51,520 nt of DNA from Actinomycetota bacterium (GCA_021324595.1 JAJPIV010000160.1:1-51520), one strand, 5' to 3'. Positions 1-9,029 are shown, counted from the first letter of the stretch. Program-made: numbers and translations. Notes: generated by a model not told the origin, from the letters alone.

Positions 1-245
1 ACGTGGAGACGCTGTCGTCGCTGGAGAACGCGCTGCTGGAGTTCCCCGGCTGCGCCGTCATCACCAGCCACGACCGGTGGTTCTTGGACCGGATCGCGAC
101 CCACATCCTGGCCTGGGAGGGCGGGTCCAGCTGGTTCTGGTTCGAGGGGAACTTCGAGTCCTACGAGAAGAACAAGATCGACCGGCTCGGCGCGGAGGCC
201 GCCAGGCCGCACCGCGTCACCTACCGCAAGCTGACCCGGGGCTGA
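1..245 (+). CDS. ettA: Energy-dependent translational throttle protein EttA (ABC-F ATPase), C-terminal end
   Basis: This is the last ~80 residues of a gene that begins before the window; the reading frame is open from the first bases and ends with TGA at 243-245. The visible part contains the end of the second ABC-F ATPase domain, including the H-switch region 'VITSHDRWFLDRIATHILAWEG', and the short tail 'ENKID'-type region seen here as 'YEKNKIDRLGAEAARPHRVTYRKL', which is typical of EttA rather than of resistance-type ABC-F proteins. In the family the protein binds the ribosomal E site and gates translation according to the ATP/ADP ratio. The N-terminal domain, linker and Walker motifs lie outside the window, so only the assignment to the EttA branch is supported. 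Confidence 0.85.
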   Translation, partial: VETLSSLENALLEFPGCAVITSHDRWFLDRIATHILAWEGGSSWFWFEGNFESYEKNKIDRLGAEAARPHRVTYRKLTRG

Positions 246-293
246 GGCGTGCCGCCGGAGGCGGCCGGCCGCGTGGCGCCGGGGCCGGCCCGC

Positions 294-2747
294 GTGACGC
301 CGGAGCTGCCAGACCGTGCCCGCGTCGTGGTGATCGGCGGCGGGGTCATCGGCACCTCCGTTGCCTATCACCTGGCGCACCTCGGCGTCGGTGACGTGCT
401 GCTGCTCGAACGGGACCGGCTGACCAGCGGGACTACCTGGCACGCGGCCGGCCTGATCGCCACGTTCGGCTCCACCTCCCAGACCTCGACCGAGCTGCGC
501 CGGTACACGAGGGACCTGTACGCGCGGCTGGAAGCCGAGACCGGGCAACCGACCGGGCTGCGCCAGGTCGGCCTGATCGAGCTGGCGGTCGAGCCGGGCC
601 GGCTGGAGGAGTACCGGCGGGTGGCCGCGTTCAACTCCTACCTGGGCGTGGAGGTCCACGAGATCTCGCCGCGCGAGGTCGCCGAGTTGTTCCCGCTGGC
701 CCGCACCGATGACGTGCTGGCCGGGTTCTTCATCCCCGGAGACGGCCGGGTCAACCCGGTGGACGTCACGATGGCCCTGGCCAAGGGCGCCCGGATGCGC
801 GGCGTGCGGATCGTCGAGGGGGTGCCCGTCACCGGGTTCCTGACCAGCGGCGGGGCGGTGGCCGGCGTCCGCACGCCGCGGGGCGACGTCGAGGCCGAGT
901 ACGTGGTCAACTGCGCGGGCATGTGGGCCCGCCAGCTCGGCGAGCTCGCGGGCGTGCCGGTGCCGCTCCAGGCTGCCGAGCACTACTACCTGCTGACCGA
1001 GCCGATCGAGGGCGTGGACCCGTCATGGCCGGTCCTGGAGGATCCCGCCTCCTACGGCTACTACCGGGAGGAGGGAGGCGGGCTCATGCTCGGGCTCTTC
1101 GAGCCGTCATGCGCCCCGTGGCGGGTCGACGGCATCCCCGAGGACTTCTCCTTCGGCGAGCTGCCTCCCGACTGGGACCGGATGGCGCCGTTCCTGGAGC
1201 GGACGATGGCCCGGGTCCCGGTCGCCGGCCAGGTGGGGATCAGGAAGTTCTTCTGCGGGCCGGAGAGCTTCACCCCCGACCTGCTCCCCATCGTCGGCGA
1301 GGCGCCCGAGCTGCGGAACTTCTTCGTGGCGGCGGGCCTGAACTCCATCGGCATCCTGACCGGCGGGGGGATCGGCCGGCTGCTCGCGCACTGGATCGCC
1401 ACCGGCCGGCCAGATGCCGACGTCACCGCGATCAACATCGACCGGCTCCACCCGTACCAGGCGACCCCGGAGTACCGGGCCACCCGGACCGTCGAGTCGC
1501 TCGGCCTGGTGTACGCGACGCACTACCCCGGCCGGCCGATGCGGACTGCCCGCGGCGCCCGGCTCTCGCCGCTGCACGAGCGGCTGGCGGCCGCGGGGGC
1601 GTTCTTCCGGGACGTCAGCGGCTGGGAAGGCGCCGACTGGTACGCGCCCGGGGAGCGCCCGCCCGCCGACCCCGGGCTCTCCTGGGGGCGGCCGCCGTGG
1701 TGGCGGCGATGGGAGGAGGAGCACCGGGCGGCGCGGGAGGGCGTGATCGTCATGGACATGTCGTTCATGGCGAAGTTCGACGTCCGGGGCCGCGACGCCG
1801 GCCGGATCCTGGAGCGGCTGTCCGCGAACAGGGTGAACGGAGAGCCGGGCCGGGTCACCTACACCCAGTGGCTCAACCAGGGCGGCACGATCGAGGCCGA
1901 CCTGACCGTGACCAAGCTGGACGAGGACCGGTTCTACGTGGTCGCCTCGGACACCGCGCACCGGCACGTGCTCACCTGGATGCTGCGCCACTTCGGCGCC
2001 GCCCACGCGTTCGCCGCGGACGTCACCGGCGGCTACGCGCTGCTCAGCATCCAGGGCCCGCGGGCGCGGGACCTGCTCGCGGCGGTGACCGATGCCGACG
2101 TGTCGGACGAGGCGTTCCCGTTCCGCGCCGCGCGGCAGATCTCGATCGGGTTCGCGCGAGTGCTCGCCATCCGCATCACCTACCTGGGTGAGCTCGGCTA
2201 CGAGCTGCACGTGCCGGCCGAGCAGGCGGTCGGCGTCTACGACCGGATCGTCACGGCCGGGGGGCCGTTCGGCCTGCGCCACGCGGGCCTGCGGGCGCTC
2301 GGCAGCCTCCGCATGGAGAAGGGGTACCGCGACTACGGCCATGACGTGGACAACACCGACACTCCCGACGAGGTCGGCCTGGGCTTCGCCGTGGCCCTGG
2401 ACAAGCCCGGCGGCTTCATCGGGGCGGACGCGGTACGCGCCCGGCGGGCTCTCGGCCCGCCGCGACGGCGGCTCGCCCAGGTGCTCGTGACCGACCCCGA
2501 GCCGCTGATGTTCCATGCGGAGGTGGTAAGCCGGAATGGCCGGCCGGCCGGGTACGTGCGCTCCGCCTCCTACGGGTTCACGCTCGGCGGTGCCACCGGG
2601 CTGGCGATGATCGAGGCCGGCGTCCCGGTCGACCAGGAGTACCTGGACTCCGGCGAGTGGACGGTGCGGATCGCAGGCGCCGACCACCCCGCGATCGCCT
2701 CGCTGCGGCCCTTGTACGATCCGGCCGGGAAGCGGGTCCGGGCCTGA
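294..2747 (+). CDS. FAD-dependent dimethylglycine/sarcosine dehydrogenase-like protein with GcvT domain
   Basis: The predicted protein (817 residues from this start) has an N-terminal DAO-type FAD domain with the dinucleotide motif VVVIGGGVIG (about residues 11-20), followed by an aminomethyltransferase (GcvT) folate-binding half from about residue 430 to the end, with the typical 'YLGELGYELHVP' segment. The motif TTWHAAGL (His50) matches the covalent flavin attachment site of dimethylglycine and sarcosine dehydrogenases. Family enzymes demethylate N-methyl amino acids and pass the C1 unit to tetrahydrofolate. The exact substrate cannot be read from the sequence. GTG at 249 and 273 are also in frame; 294 was chosen because it places the FAD motif at the usual distance and has GGGG about 8 bases upstream. 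There is no linked choline or glycine-cleavage gene in view. Confidence 0.85.
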   Translation: MTPELPDRARVVVIGGGVIGTSVAYHLAHLGVGDVLLLERDRLTSGTTWHAAGLIATFGSTSQTSTELRRYTRDLYARLEAETGQPTGLRQVGLIELAVEPGRLEEYRRVAAFNSYLGVEVHEISPREVAELFPLARTDDVLAGFFIPGDGRVNPVDVTMALAKGARMRGVRIVEGVPVTGFLTSGGAVAGVRTPRGDVEAEYVVNCAGMWARQLGELAGVPVPLQAAEHYYLLTEPIEGVDPSWPVLEDPASYGYYREEGGGLMLGLFEPSCAPWRVDGIPEDFSFGELPPDWDRMAPFLERTMARVPVAGQVGIRKFFCGPESFTPDLLPIVGEAPELRNFFVAAGLNSIGILTGGGIGRLLAHWIATGRPDADVTAINIDRLHPYQATPEYRATRTVESLGLVYATHYPGRPMRTARGARLSPLHERLAAAGAFFRDVSGWEGADWYAPGERPPADPGLSWGRPPWWRRWEEEHRAAREGVIVMDMSFMAKFDVRGRDAGRILERLSANRVNGEPGRVTYTQWLNQGGTIEADLTVTKLDEDRFYVVASDTAHRHVLTWMLRHFGAAHAFAADVTGGYALLSIQGPRARDLLAAVTDADVSDEAFPFRAARQISIGFARVLAIRITYLGELGYELHVPAEQAVGVYDRIVTAGGPFGLRHAGLRALGSLRMEKGYRDYGHDVDNTDTPDEVGLGFAVALDKPGGFIGADAVRARRALGPPRRRLAQVLVTDPEPLMFHAEVVSRNGRPAGYVRSASYGFTLGGATGLAMIEAGVPVDQEYLDSGEWTVRIAGADHPAIASLRPLYDPAGKRVRA

Positions 2748-2816
2748 CCCGGCCCGGCCCCCGTGGCCTGCCGCCGGGCGGCCCGGCGCGGGCGCGGGGC
2801 GAGCGGGGGAGGCGGA

Positions 2817-3284
2817 TCAGGCCGGGGTGAGCCCGAGGTCGCGGCGGCCGGAGCCGGGGGCCGGCCCGGCGTCAGGCTGCCGGTTCACCAGGCTGTGCGC
2901 GGCCATGACGAGGTACTGCCACAGCTGCTCGTCATGCGCCGGGTCGAGGGACAGCTCATCGAGCGCGGCGCGCATGTGGCGCAGCCAGGCGTCACGCTCG
3001 GCCTCCCCGATCGAGAAACGCGCGTGGCGCATCCGCAGCCTGGGATGGCCGCGCCGCTCGTGGTAGGTCGCCGGCCCGCCCCAGTACTGGATCAGGAACA
3101 GCCGCAGGTGCTCGCGGGCAGGCCCGAGGTCCCGGCTCGGGTAGACCGCGCGGAGCGCGGGGTCCGACTCGACCCCGGCGTAGAACCGGTCGACCAGGCG
3201 GGTGAACGTCTCTTCGCCGCCCACTTCCTCGTAAAAGCTCTGCCCGGCAGTCGCCGGCGCCGGCCCGTCCTGCGTGCTGTTCAT
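2817..3284 (-). CDS. glbO: Group II truncated haemoglobin (trHbO type)
   Basis: The 155-residue protein aligns closely with mycobacterial trHbO. Proximal His87 (in RMRHARF), Tyr35 (B10), Tyr48 (CD1) and Trp100 (G8, in RDAWLRHM) keep exactly the same mutual spacing as Tyr23, Tyr36, His75 and Trp88 of the Mycobacterium tuberculosis protein. The segment [18 protein letters not shown] is a family signature. The protein binds haem and oxygen; roles in O2 handling, NO or peroxide detoxification are known for relatives. The ATG at 3284 is preceded by TGGAG at a spacing of 6, whereas the longer reading frame upstream has no homology. The gene converges with the dehydrogenase-like gene before it. Confidence 0.93.
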   Translation of the reverse strand: MNSTQDGPAPATAGQSFYEEVGGEETFTRLVDRFYAGVESDPALRAVYPSRDLGPAREHLRLFLIQYWGGPATYHERRGHPRLRMRHARFSIGEAERDAWLRHMRAALDELSLDPAHDEQLWQYLVMAAHSLVNRQPDAGPAPGSGRRDLGLTPA

Positions 3285-3474
3285 GATGGACTCCAGGGTA
3301 GCGGCCGCAGCCGGGACGCGGCCCGCCCGGTGGGCATGCAGGCCCGCGGCCGCCCGCGCGGCGGGCGTCCGGGCGGGACTGTCCGCGGATAGGTGTTGGC
3401 GCTCGGCAGGCGGTGCGGCCACACTAGTCACGGGTGACCCGGCAGCCCGACGGCCGCCGGGCTGGGAGGTGGCC

Positions 3475-3984
3475 TTGCGCAGGGTGCTGCTGCTCAACGT
3501 GACGTATGAGCCGCTGACCACGGTGGGCCTGCGCCGGGCCGTCGGCCTGGTCCTCGCCGAGAAGGCGGAGATCCTGCATGGCGAGGCATCCGGCCGCGTG
3601 CTCCGTTCGGCGTCGCTCATGCTCGCCGTCCCGTCGGTGATCCGCCTGCTCAGGTACGTCCGCGTGCCGCATCGCAACCGGGTGCCGCTGACCCGGGCGG
3701 CGCTGATGCGCCGGGACAACTTCCTGTGCGCGTACTGCGGGGGTGCCGCCGACACGATCGACCATGTGGTCCCGCGCAGCCGCGGCGGGGCGCACGTCTG
3801 GGAGAACTGCGTCGCCTCCTGCACCCGCTGCAACCACCGCAAGGCCGATCACCTGATCGAGGAGCTCGGCTGGAAGCTGCGCTGGGATCCGCTCGCCCCC
3901 CGGGGCGCGCACTGGCGGCTGATCGGCGCCGCGCGTGACGGCGACCCGCAGTGGGCGGCCTATCTGACCACCACCGCCGCCTGA
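3475..3984 (+). CDS. HNH endonuclease family protein
   Basis: This 169-residue protein carries a zinc-stabilised HNH fold: two CxxC pairs (Cys85/Cys88 and Cys116/Cys119) flank [11 protein letters not shown] (Asp96-His97) and Asn111. The N-terminal [10 protein letters not shown] region is typical of the stand-alone HNH proteins widespread in actinobacteria and cyanobacteria, whose cellular role is not settled. TTG at 3475 is the preferred start because GGGAGG (3464-3469) lies 5 bases upstream; the in-frame GTG at 3469 would overlap that Shine-Dalgarno sequence. Its 3' end overlaps the convergent MFS gene by 25 bases. It is divergent from the haemoglobin gene, so 3285-3474 must hold both promoters. 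Confidence 0.85.
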   Translation: MRRVLLLNVTYEPLTTVGLRRAVGLVLAEKAEILHGEASGRVLRSASLMLAVPSVIRLLRYVRVPHRNRVPLTRAALMRRDNFLCAYCGGAADTIDHVVPRSRGGAHVWENCVASCTRCNHRKADHLIEELGWKLRWDPLAPRGAHWRLIGAARDGDPQWAAYLTTTAA

Positions 3985-5351
3985 CCGGCGGGCGGCTCGG
4001 CCTGCGGATCCCCGTGGCCGGCGCGGCGGGGTGCCGCGCCGAGGTCCCTGACCTGGCGCTGGGACAAGCCGGCCAGGGCGGTGAGGGCGAGCACTGTGCC
4101 GCAGATCGGGAAGAACGGCGCGGGCCCGAGGTGGCGCACGAGCACGCCGGCCACCGCCACCGACGCGGGGAAGCTGCCGATTGCCGCCAGCATGACCAGG
4201 CTCATGACCCGCCCGAGCAGGCGGCGGGGCGCCCAGCGCTGGAGCAGCGTGATCGTCACGACATTGCCGAAGCCATTGCCGACGCCGAACGCGGCGATGA
4301 TCCCGGCCGCTGCGGCCAGGCCGAGGAAGGGCACTGCGGCCAGGAGCGCGCCCTCGGCGGCGAACGCGCTGAACGCGACCACCGCCGGGCGGCGCAGCGA
4401 GCCGGAGCGCCCGGCGGCCAGGGTGCCGATCAGCGACCCCAGGCCGAGGCTGGCGAGCAGCGCGCCGTAGCCAGCCGCGCCGAACCGCTCGCGGGCCAGG
4501 GCCGGCAGCGCGACCTCGAACGTGCCGCCGGAGCTGAGGTTCGCCATCACGCAGACCGCCAGGATGACCTGGAGCAGCCGGGAGGTGCGGAGCAAGGTCC
4601 AGGCGCCCGCGGGTTCCGCGGCGGGCTCACGGGCAGCCCGCTCCGTGGCTGGCATGCCGTCCGCCGCCGTGGCCCCGGCCAGGGTCCGCGTGGCGGCACG
4701 CGGCCGGACGCGCATGAGCGCCAGCGTGATCGCCGATACCGCGAACGACGCGGAGTCGGCGGCGAACCCGGCCGCTGGCCCCGCCATGGTGACGAGCAGG
4801 CCGCCCAGCGCCGACCCGGCCAGCGAGCCGGCCTGCGTCGTAGCGGTGGACAGCGCGTTGCCCGCGGCGAGGCTCTCCCGGCGCAGGATCGCCGGCATGA
4901 CCGAGAACGATGCCGGCAGGAACGCGCCTTCCCCCGCCCCGAGCAGCGCCGCGACCGGGCCGAGCAGCGCCAGCGAGTCCGCGTGCCTGGCCGCGAGCGC
5001 CGCGAGCGCGGCGACCAGGGCGCACCGGATCGCGTCCGAGGCGAGCATGACCCGCCGGGCGCCGAGCCTGTCGGCGAGGACGCCGCCCGCCGGGATCAGC
5101 ACGGCCCGGGGGACGCCGTAGCAGGCGAGGACCGTGCCGAGCAGGACGGCGCCGCCGCGCGCGGACAGCACCATCCACGGCAGCGCCACCGCGTAGCAGT
5201 AGTCGCCCACGGTCGAGGTGAGCTGGCCCAGGCTGAGCAGGCGGAAGTCCCGGACGCCGAACGGGCCGCCCCGCCACCGGGAGGCGAGCCGGCCCCTCGC
5301 CGGGCCGCCCGTGGCCGCCGCGCGCGCCCGCGCGGCCCTCCGGCCGGTCAC
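3960..5351 (-). CDS. MFS-type efflux transporter
   Basis: A protein of about 463 residues with roughly twelve hydrophobic segments. It starts with a basic, disordered N-terminus and then FGVRDFRLLSLGQLTSTVGD, the usual opening of MFS_3/enterobactin-exporter-like drug efflux proteins. GTG at 5351 overlaps the TGA of the upstream ArsR gene by four bases (GTGA), which suggests translational coupling; a longer in-frame start, GTG 5375, has no ribosome binding site. Co-transcription with an ArsR-type repressor and the palindrome at 5971-5994 points to substrate-induced export. The substrate is unknown. The protein could equally be called a permease of the DHA family. Confidence 0.85.
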   Translation of the reverse strand: MTGRRAARARAAATGGPARGRLASRWRGGPFGVRDFRLLSLGQLTSTVGDYCYAVALPWMVLSARGGAVLLGTVLACYGVPRAVLIPAGGVLADRLGARRVMLASDAIRCALVAALAALAARHADSLALLGPVAALLGAGEGAFLPASFSVMPAILRRESLAAGNALSTATTQAGSLAGSALGGLLVTMAGPAAGFAADSASFAVSAITLALMRVRPRAATRTLAGATAADGMPATERAAREPAAEPAGAWTLLRTSRLLQVILAVCVMANLSSGGTFEVALPALARERFGAAGYGALLASLGLGSLIGTLAAGRSGSLRRPAVVAFSAFAAEGALLAAVPFLGLAAAAGIIAAFGVGNGFGNVVTITLLQRWAPRRLLGRVMSLVMLAAIGSFPASVAVAGVLVRHLGPAPFFPICGTVLALTALAGLSQRQVRDLGAAPRRAGHGDPQAEPPAGQAAVVVR

Positions 5352-5956
5352 CGCTGGTCGCCTGGGCTGAACCACGGCGTGAAGTCCGCGATCACCTTGA
5401 CCCGCCGGGCATCCGGTGGGCGATCCTGCGGGCGCAGCCGGCGGTACCGCCCGATCAGCTCGGCGACCTGCTCCCGCAGGAGGACGAGCTCGTCCGGGGT
5501 GACGTGGACGACATCCTGCCTGGTGCCCGCCGCCACCTGCCAGTCGCGCGGATACTCCGCCTGGCGGTCCAGGTAGGCGGAGTGGATCTCATCGATCCTG
5601 GCCTGGAGGCTCTCGAACAGCAGCCGTTCCGCGGCCCGCAGTGCCCCGGGCCGGCCGGGGTCACCGCCGACCGTGATCGCCGTCCGGAGTGCCCGCCACG
5701 GCCGGTGCCGGCGGTCCGCGACGCCGGACCGGTCCTCCGCGACGAACCCGTAGCGCGCCAGGGCGCGCAGGTGGTAGCTGCAGGCCGACGGCGAGAGCCC
5801 GGCGACGTCGGCGACCTGAGTGGCGGTCGCCGGGCCCTCGAGGATCAGGTGCTCCATGATCGCCAGCCGTGCCGGGTGGGCGAGCGCCCGCAGGGCTCGC
5901 GGGTCGGTGATCTCGGCCGGGTTCTCCGGCGAGCCGGCGCGAGCATCGGAGGGCAC
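5348..5956 (-). CDS. ArsR-family winged-helix transcriptional regulator
   Basis: The 202-residue protein has an N-terminal winged helix-turn-helix beginning ALRALAHPARLAIMEHL, with the recognition helix around LSPSACSYHLRALARYG. A longer C-terminal half rich in helices is typical of the ArsR regulators paired with MFS exporters rather than of metal-sensing ArsR/SmtB proteins; no cysteine metal-binding motif (CxC) is present. The start is GTG at 5956, with no Shine-Dalgarno sequence and an inverted repeat just upstream, which suggests autoregulation. The gene is the first of a two-gene operon with the MFS exporter. Confidence 0.9.
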   Translation of the reverse strand: MPSDARAGSPENPAEITDPRALRALAHPARLAIMEHLILEGPATATQVADVAGLSPSACSYHLRALARYGFVAEDRSGVADRRHRPWRALRTAITVGGDPGRPGALRAAERLLFESLQARIDEIHSAYLDRQAEYPRDWQVAAGTRQDVVHVTPDELVLLREQVAELIGRYRRLRPQDRPPDARRVKVIADFTPWFSPGDQR

Positions 5957-5970
5957 GTTGTGAAATGCTA

Positions 5971-5994
5971 GTTGCGAAAGACTTCTTTCTCAAC
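5971..5994 (-). promoter_or_regulatory. Putative ArsR operator (inverted repeat)
   Basis: Two arms, GTTGCGAAAGA (5971-5981) and TCTTTCTCAAC (5984-5994), form an inverted repeat with a 2-base spacer and a single mismatched pair. It lies 15-38 bases upstream of the ArsR start codon and is much more AT-rich than its surroundings. Position and symmetry fit an autoregulatory operator for the winged-helix protein encoded next to it; binding is inferred. Confidence 0.7.
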
Positions 5995-6011
5995 TTCGCG
6001 GCTGGCCGATG

Positions 6012-6797
6012 TCACGGCGCGGCGGGCCGGGCGGGGCGCCGGGTGATCACCGTCAGGTCGCCGCCGGCCGTGGCGATCACCTCCACGCCCGCCCCGAAGT
6101 GCGGGCCGAGCAGCTCGGGCCGCAGGATCGCGGCGGGCGGCCCGTCCGCGGCGACCCGTCCGCCTGCCAGGAGGACGAGCCGGTCGGCGAACTGCCCGGC
6201 CAGGGTGAGGTCATGGACCGCCGACAGCACCGTCAGCGACCGCTTTCTGCGCAGGCCGTCGATCAGCTCGAGCGCCTCGACGCGGCGTCCCAGGTCGAGC
6301 GCGCTGGTCGGCTCGTCGAGCAGCAGCACCGGCGCCTCCTGCGCCAGTGCCCGGGCGAGCACCAGCCGCTGGAGCTCGCCGCCGGACATCGTCGACAGCC
6401 GCCGCGGCGCCAGGCGGGCGATGCCGAACTCGGCCAGCAGGCCGGCGCAGGCCCGGCGGTCGGCCGCGGACTCCACCCCGAGGTAGCCGATGTGCGGCGT
6501 CCTGCCGAGCAGGACGTACTCGGCGCCGGTCATGTCCGCCGGGAACTGCGGGTGCTGCGGCACGAACGCCACCAGCCGGGCGAGCATCCGGCGGGAGATC
6601 CCGTGCCCGGGCCGCCCGGCGATCGTCACCTCGCCGTCCGCGCGGATCAGGCCGGCGATGGCGCGCAGCAACGTGGTCTTGCCGGCGCCATTGGGGCCGA
6701 TCAGCGCGGCCCACTCGCCCGCGGCGACGTCGACGCTGACGCCGTCGAGCACGACGGAGCCACCGAGGGTGACCCGCAGCCGCCTGACCCGGATCAC
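6012..6797 (-). CDS. btuD: ABC transporter ATP-binding protein, vitamin B12 uptake
   Basis: The 261-residue protein has all ABC motifs: Walker A GPNGAGKT (34-41), signature STMSGGELQRL, Walker B VLLLDEPTSALD, and the switch histidine in AVHDLTLA. It belongs to the FecE/BtuD group that powers uptake of cobalamin or ferric siderophores across the inner membrane. The GTG start overlaps the TGA of the permease gene by four bases (6794-6797), so the two are probably translationally coupled. The cobalamin riboswitch upstream of the operon makes cobalamin or a corrinoid precursor the likely cargo. Confidence 0.9.
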   Translation of the reverse strand: MIRVRRLRVTLGGSVVLDGVSVDVAAGEWAALIGPNGAGKTTLLRAIAGLIRADGEVTIAGRPGHGISRRMLARLVAFVPQHPQFPADMTGAEYVLLGRTPHIGYLGVESAADRRACAGLLAEFGIARLAPRRLSTMSGGELQRLVLARALAQEAPVLLLDEPTSALDLGRRVEALELIDGLRRKRSLTVLSAVHDLTLAGQFADRLVLLAGGRVAADGPPAAILRPELLGPHFGAGVEVIATAGGDLTVITRRPARPAAP

Positions 6798-7942
6798 GCC
6801 GAGCTCCGCCGGGCGCGCCGGGAGCCGAGCACGAAGAGGAAGAACGGCCCGCCCACCGCGGCCGTGAGCACCCCGATCGGGATCTCGGCGGGTGCCTGCA
6901 GCGTCCTGGCTCCGATGTCCACGAGCACGAGGAACGCCGCGCCGCCGATCAGCGAGGCGGGCATCACGATCCGGTAGCTCGGCCCGGCGGCCAGCCGGAT
7001 CACGTGCGGGACGATGAGGCCAGCGAACCCGATCAGCCCGCTCACCGAGACCGCGGCCCCGGTCCCGATCGTCGCGGCGGCCACCACGAGCAGCCGCAGC
7101 CTGGGGACGTTCACGCCGAGGCTGGCCGCCTCTATCTCGCCGACCCGCAGCACGTCGAGGAGCCGCCGGTGGACGAGCAGCCCCGCCGCGGCGACCAGGG
7201 CGTAGGGCGCGATCAGCTGCACCTGGCTCCAGGTCGCGCCGGACAGCCCGCCGAGTATCCAGGCGTAGATCTGCTGGAGGTTCTGCGAGTGCTGCTGCGC
7301 CAGGTAGCTCTGCACCGCGGTGAACAGCGCCCCCACCGCGATCCCCGCCAGCAGGATCGACGCGGTCCCCGACGGGGTGCCCGCTCCGGCGCCCGGCTGG
7401 GCCTCGCCTTCGCCCCGCCTCCCCGCGCCGGCTCCGATCGAGTAGGTCAGCGCCACCGCCGCCGCGCCGCCGGCGAACGCCGCGAGCGGGAGCACCGCCG
7501 GGCTGGCCCCGCTGACGATCGCGATCGTCGCGCCAAGGCCGGCGCCCGGCGCGATCCCGAGCAGGTAGGGGTCGCCGAGCGGGTTCCGGAACACGCCCTG
7601 GTAGGCGGCGCCTCCCCCGGCGAGCATCGCCCCGACGAGCGCGCCGAGCAGGACCCGCGGCATGCGGATCTGCCACACGATCGCCGCGCTGATCGGGGGC
7701 ACCGCGACGGCCGGGTGCCATGGCAGGTGCACCGTGAGTGCGGCCAGGACCTGGCCGAACGGCACGCCCGCCGGGCCGATCGCCATTCCCGCGGCCATCG
7801 CCGCGAGCAGCAGCACGGCGGCGGCCAGCACCGCGGGCCACGCACGGACCCGCCCGGCCTCGCTGCCCGGCCCGGTGGCGCTGCCCGGCCCGGTGGCGCC
7901 GGCCCGGCTCTGGTCCCGCGCCGCGGGGGTGGCCTGCGTCAC
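6794..7942 (-). CDS. btuC: FecCD/BtuC-family ABC transporter permease, vitamin B12 uptake
   Basis: A 382-residue polytopic protein of the FecCD family with about ten membrane segments after a hydrophilic, Gly/Ser-rich N-terminal tail of ~30 residues. Diagnostic segments are IRMPRVLLGALVGAMLAGGG, YQGVFRNPLGDPYLLG and GFAGLIVPHVIRL. The GTG start at 7942 overlaps the TGA of btuF by four bases, and its own TGA overlaps btuD in the same way, giving a tightly coupled three-gene operon. A short insertion (about residues 162-178, GEGEAQPGAGAGTPSG) lies in a loop. Confidence 0.9.
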   Translation of the reverse strand: MTQATPAARDQSRAGATGPGSATGPGSEAGRVRAWPAVLAAAVLLLAAMAAGMAIGPAGVPFGQVLAALTVHLPWHPAVAVPPISAAIVWQIRMPRVLLGALVGAMLAGGGAAYQGVFRNPLGDPYLLGIAPGAGLGATIAIVSGASPAVLPLAAFAGGAAAVALTYSIGAGAGRRGEGEAQPGAGAGTPSGTASILLAGIAVGALFTAVQSYLAQQHSQNLQQIYAWILGGLSGATWSQVQLIAPYALVAAAGLLVHRRLLDVLRVGEIEAASLGVNVPRLRLLVVAAATIGTGAAVSVSGLIGFAGLIVPHVIRLAAGPSYRIVMPASLIGGAAFLVLVDIGARTLQAPAEIPIGVLTAAVGGPFFLFVLGSRRARRSSA

Positions 7943-8937
7943 CGGCCGCGCCGTATCGCGGCCAGGACCGTGCGGAGCAGGTCCACGATCCGTGGCCCCC
8001 AGCGCGAGGCGATGTCGTCGTTCAGGGCGATGACATGCCCGGTCCGGACCGCGGTCAGGCTCGCCCAGCCCGGGCGCCTGGCCACGGTCGCCGCGCTCTG
8101 ATGGCAGCAGATCGTGTCGGCCAGGATGATGTAGTCCGGATTGGCCTTGAGGATGTACTCGGCCGACAGCTGCGGGTACCCCCCGGCGGCCGCCGCGCCC
8201 TTGGCCGCGTCCGCGATGCTCTTCATGCCGAGCAGGCTGAGCAGCTTGCCGACGAACGTGTCCGAGGTGACCGAGTAGCAGGTCTGGTCGAGCTCGTAGT
8301 AGTAGGTGATCGGCCTGGAGTGGCGTGGCGCGGCGGCGGCGATCCGGGCGATCTGCGCGCGCAGGCTGGCGACCTCGCGGCGTGCCTGCGCGAGGTGCCC
8401 CGTCGCCTCGCCGAGCTGGAGGAACTCGGCGTACTCCCCGCCCAGGTTCGGCGGCGCGGGCAGGTCGAGCACCGGGACCGAGAATGCCGCGAGGCGCTTG
8501 GCCAGCGTCGCCGCGTCATAGGAGACCACGACCAGGTCAGGCTTGTAGGCGACGATCGCCTCGATGTTCGGCGTCAGGCCGGACAGCTTCGTGCGCGGCG
8601 CGCCCGGCGGGTAGTCGGAGTCGGCGTCCACGGCCCTCACCTGGGATCCGGCGCCGATCGCGTACAGCATCTCGGTCGCCGTCGGCGAGAGGGAGATGAT
8701 CGCCGCCGGGCGCCTTTCGACCGTGACGCGCCCGTTCGCGGCGGCGATCGTGACCGGGAACGCGCGGCCTGCGGACGCCGCGGGGCTGGCGCCGCCCGGC
8801 GTGCCCGGGGAGCTTGCGCAGCCGGCCGCCGCGACGGCGAGCCCGGCGGCGGCCGCCAGGGCCAGAGCGGGGGTGATGACCCGGCGCAAAGGCGCCGGAA
8901 GAAGGCGCGAAGGCGCCGGAAGAACTCGCCTGATCAT
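7939..8937 (-). CDS. btuF: Cobalamin/corrinoid ABC transporter substrate-binding lipoprotein
   Basis: A 332-residue class III periplasmic-type binding protein. A basic N-terminus and hydrophobic stretch end in AAAGC, so Cys40 is the probable lipidation site. Family motifs include RIISLSPTATE-like IISLSPTATEMLYAIGAG, a long backbone helix around residues 155-185, and KPDLVVV in the first lobe. The ATG at 8937 is preceded by CGGAGGA five bases upstream, and this site is masked by a hairpin (8942-8964). The signal peptide contains a 21-base tandem repeat that encodes LPAPSRL-LPAPLRR. BtuF is chosen over siderophore-binding proteins because of the cobalamin riboswitch in the leader. Confidence 0.88.
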   Translation of the reverse strand: MIRRVLPAPSRLLPAPLRRVITPALALAAAAGLAVAAAGCASSPGTPGGASPAASAGRAFPVTIAAANGRVTVERRPAAIISLSPTATEMLYAIGAGSQVRAVDADSDYPPGAPRTKLSGLTPNIEAIVAYKPDLVVVSYDAATLAKRLAAFSVPVLDLPAPPNLGGEYAEFLQLGEATGHLAQARREVASLRAQIARIAAAAPRHSRPITYYYELDQTCYSVTSDTFVGKLLSLLGMKSIADAAKGAAAAGGYPQLSAEYILKANPDYIILADTICCHQSAATVARRPGWASLTAVRTGHVIALNDDIASRWGPRIVDLLRTVLAAIRRGR

Positions 8938-8941
8938 TTCA

Positions 8942-8964
8942 TCCTCCGGTGGGACCGCGGAGGA
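8942..8964 (-). promoter_or_regulatory. Shine-Dalgarno-sequestering hairpin of the btuF leader
   Basis: In the minus-strand RNA, TCCTCCG (8964-8958) pairs perfectly with CGGAGGA (8948-8942), with a 9-base loop. The 3' arm is the btuF ribosome binding site. It lies just downstream of the cobalamin riboswitch, so it is the natural expression platform: ligand binding would favour this hairpin and shut off translation. Transcription termination is less likely because there is no U tract. Confidence 0.7.
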
Positions 8965-9029
8965 CGAAGTGCGTCCGTTGCGATACCACTGGGGGACCGG
9001 AACGAGCCGCCCTTCCTCCGAGGACAGGT

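Noticed and set aside
1107-2687. A 526-codon frame on the minus strand opposite the dehydrogenase-like gene
   Set aside because: No recognisable domain and His/Arg/Gly-rich shadow composition; the plus strand has strong FAD and GcvT motifs.
3951-5576. A 541-codon plus-strand frame opposite the MFS and ArsR genes
   Set aside because: Shadow frame; hydrophobic helices and the helix-turn-helix are clear on the minus strand.
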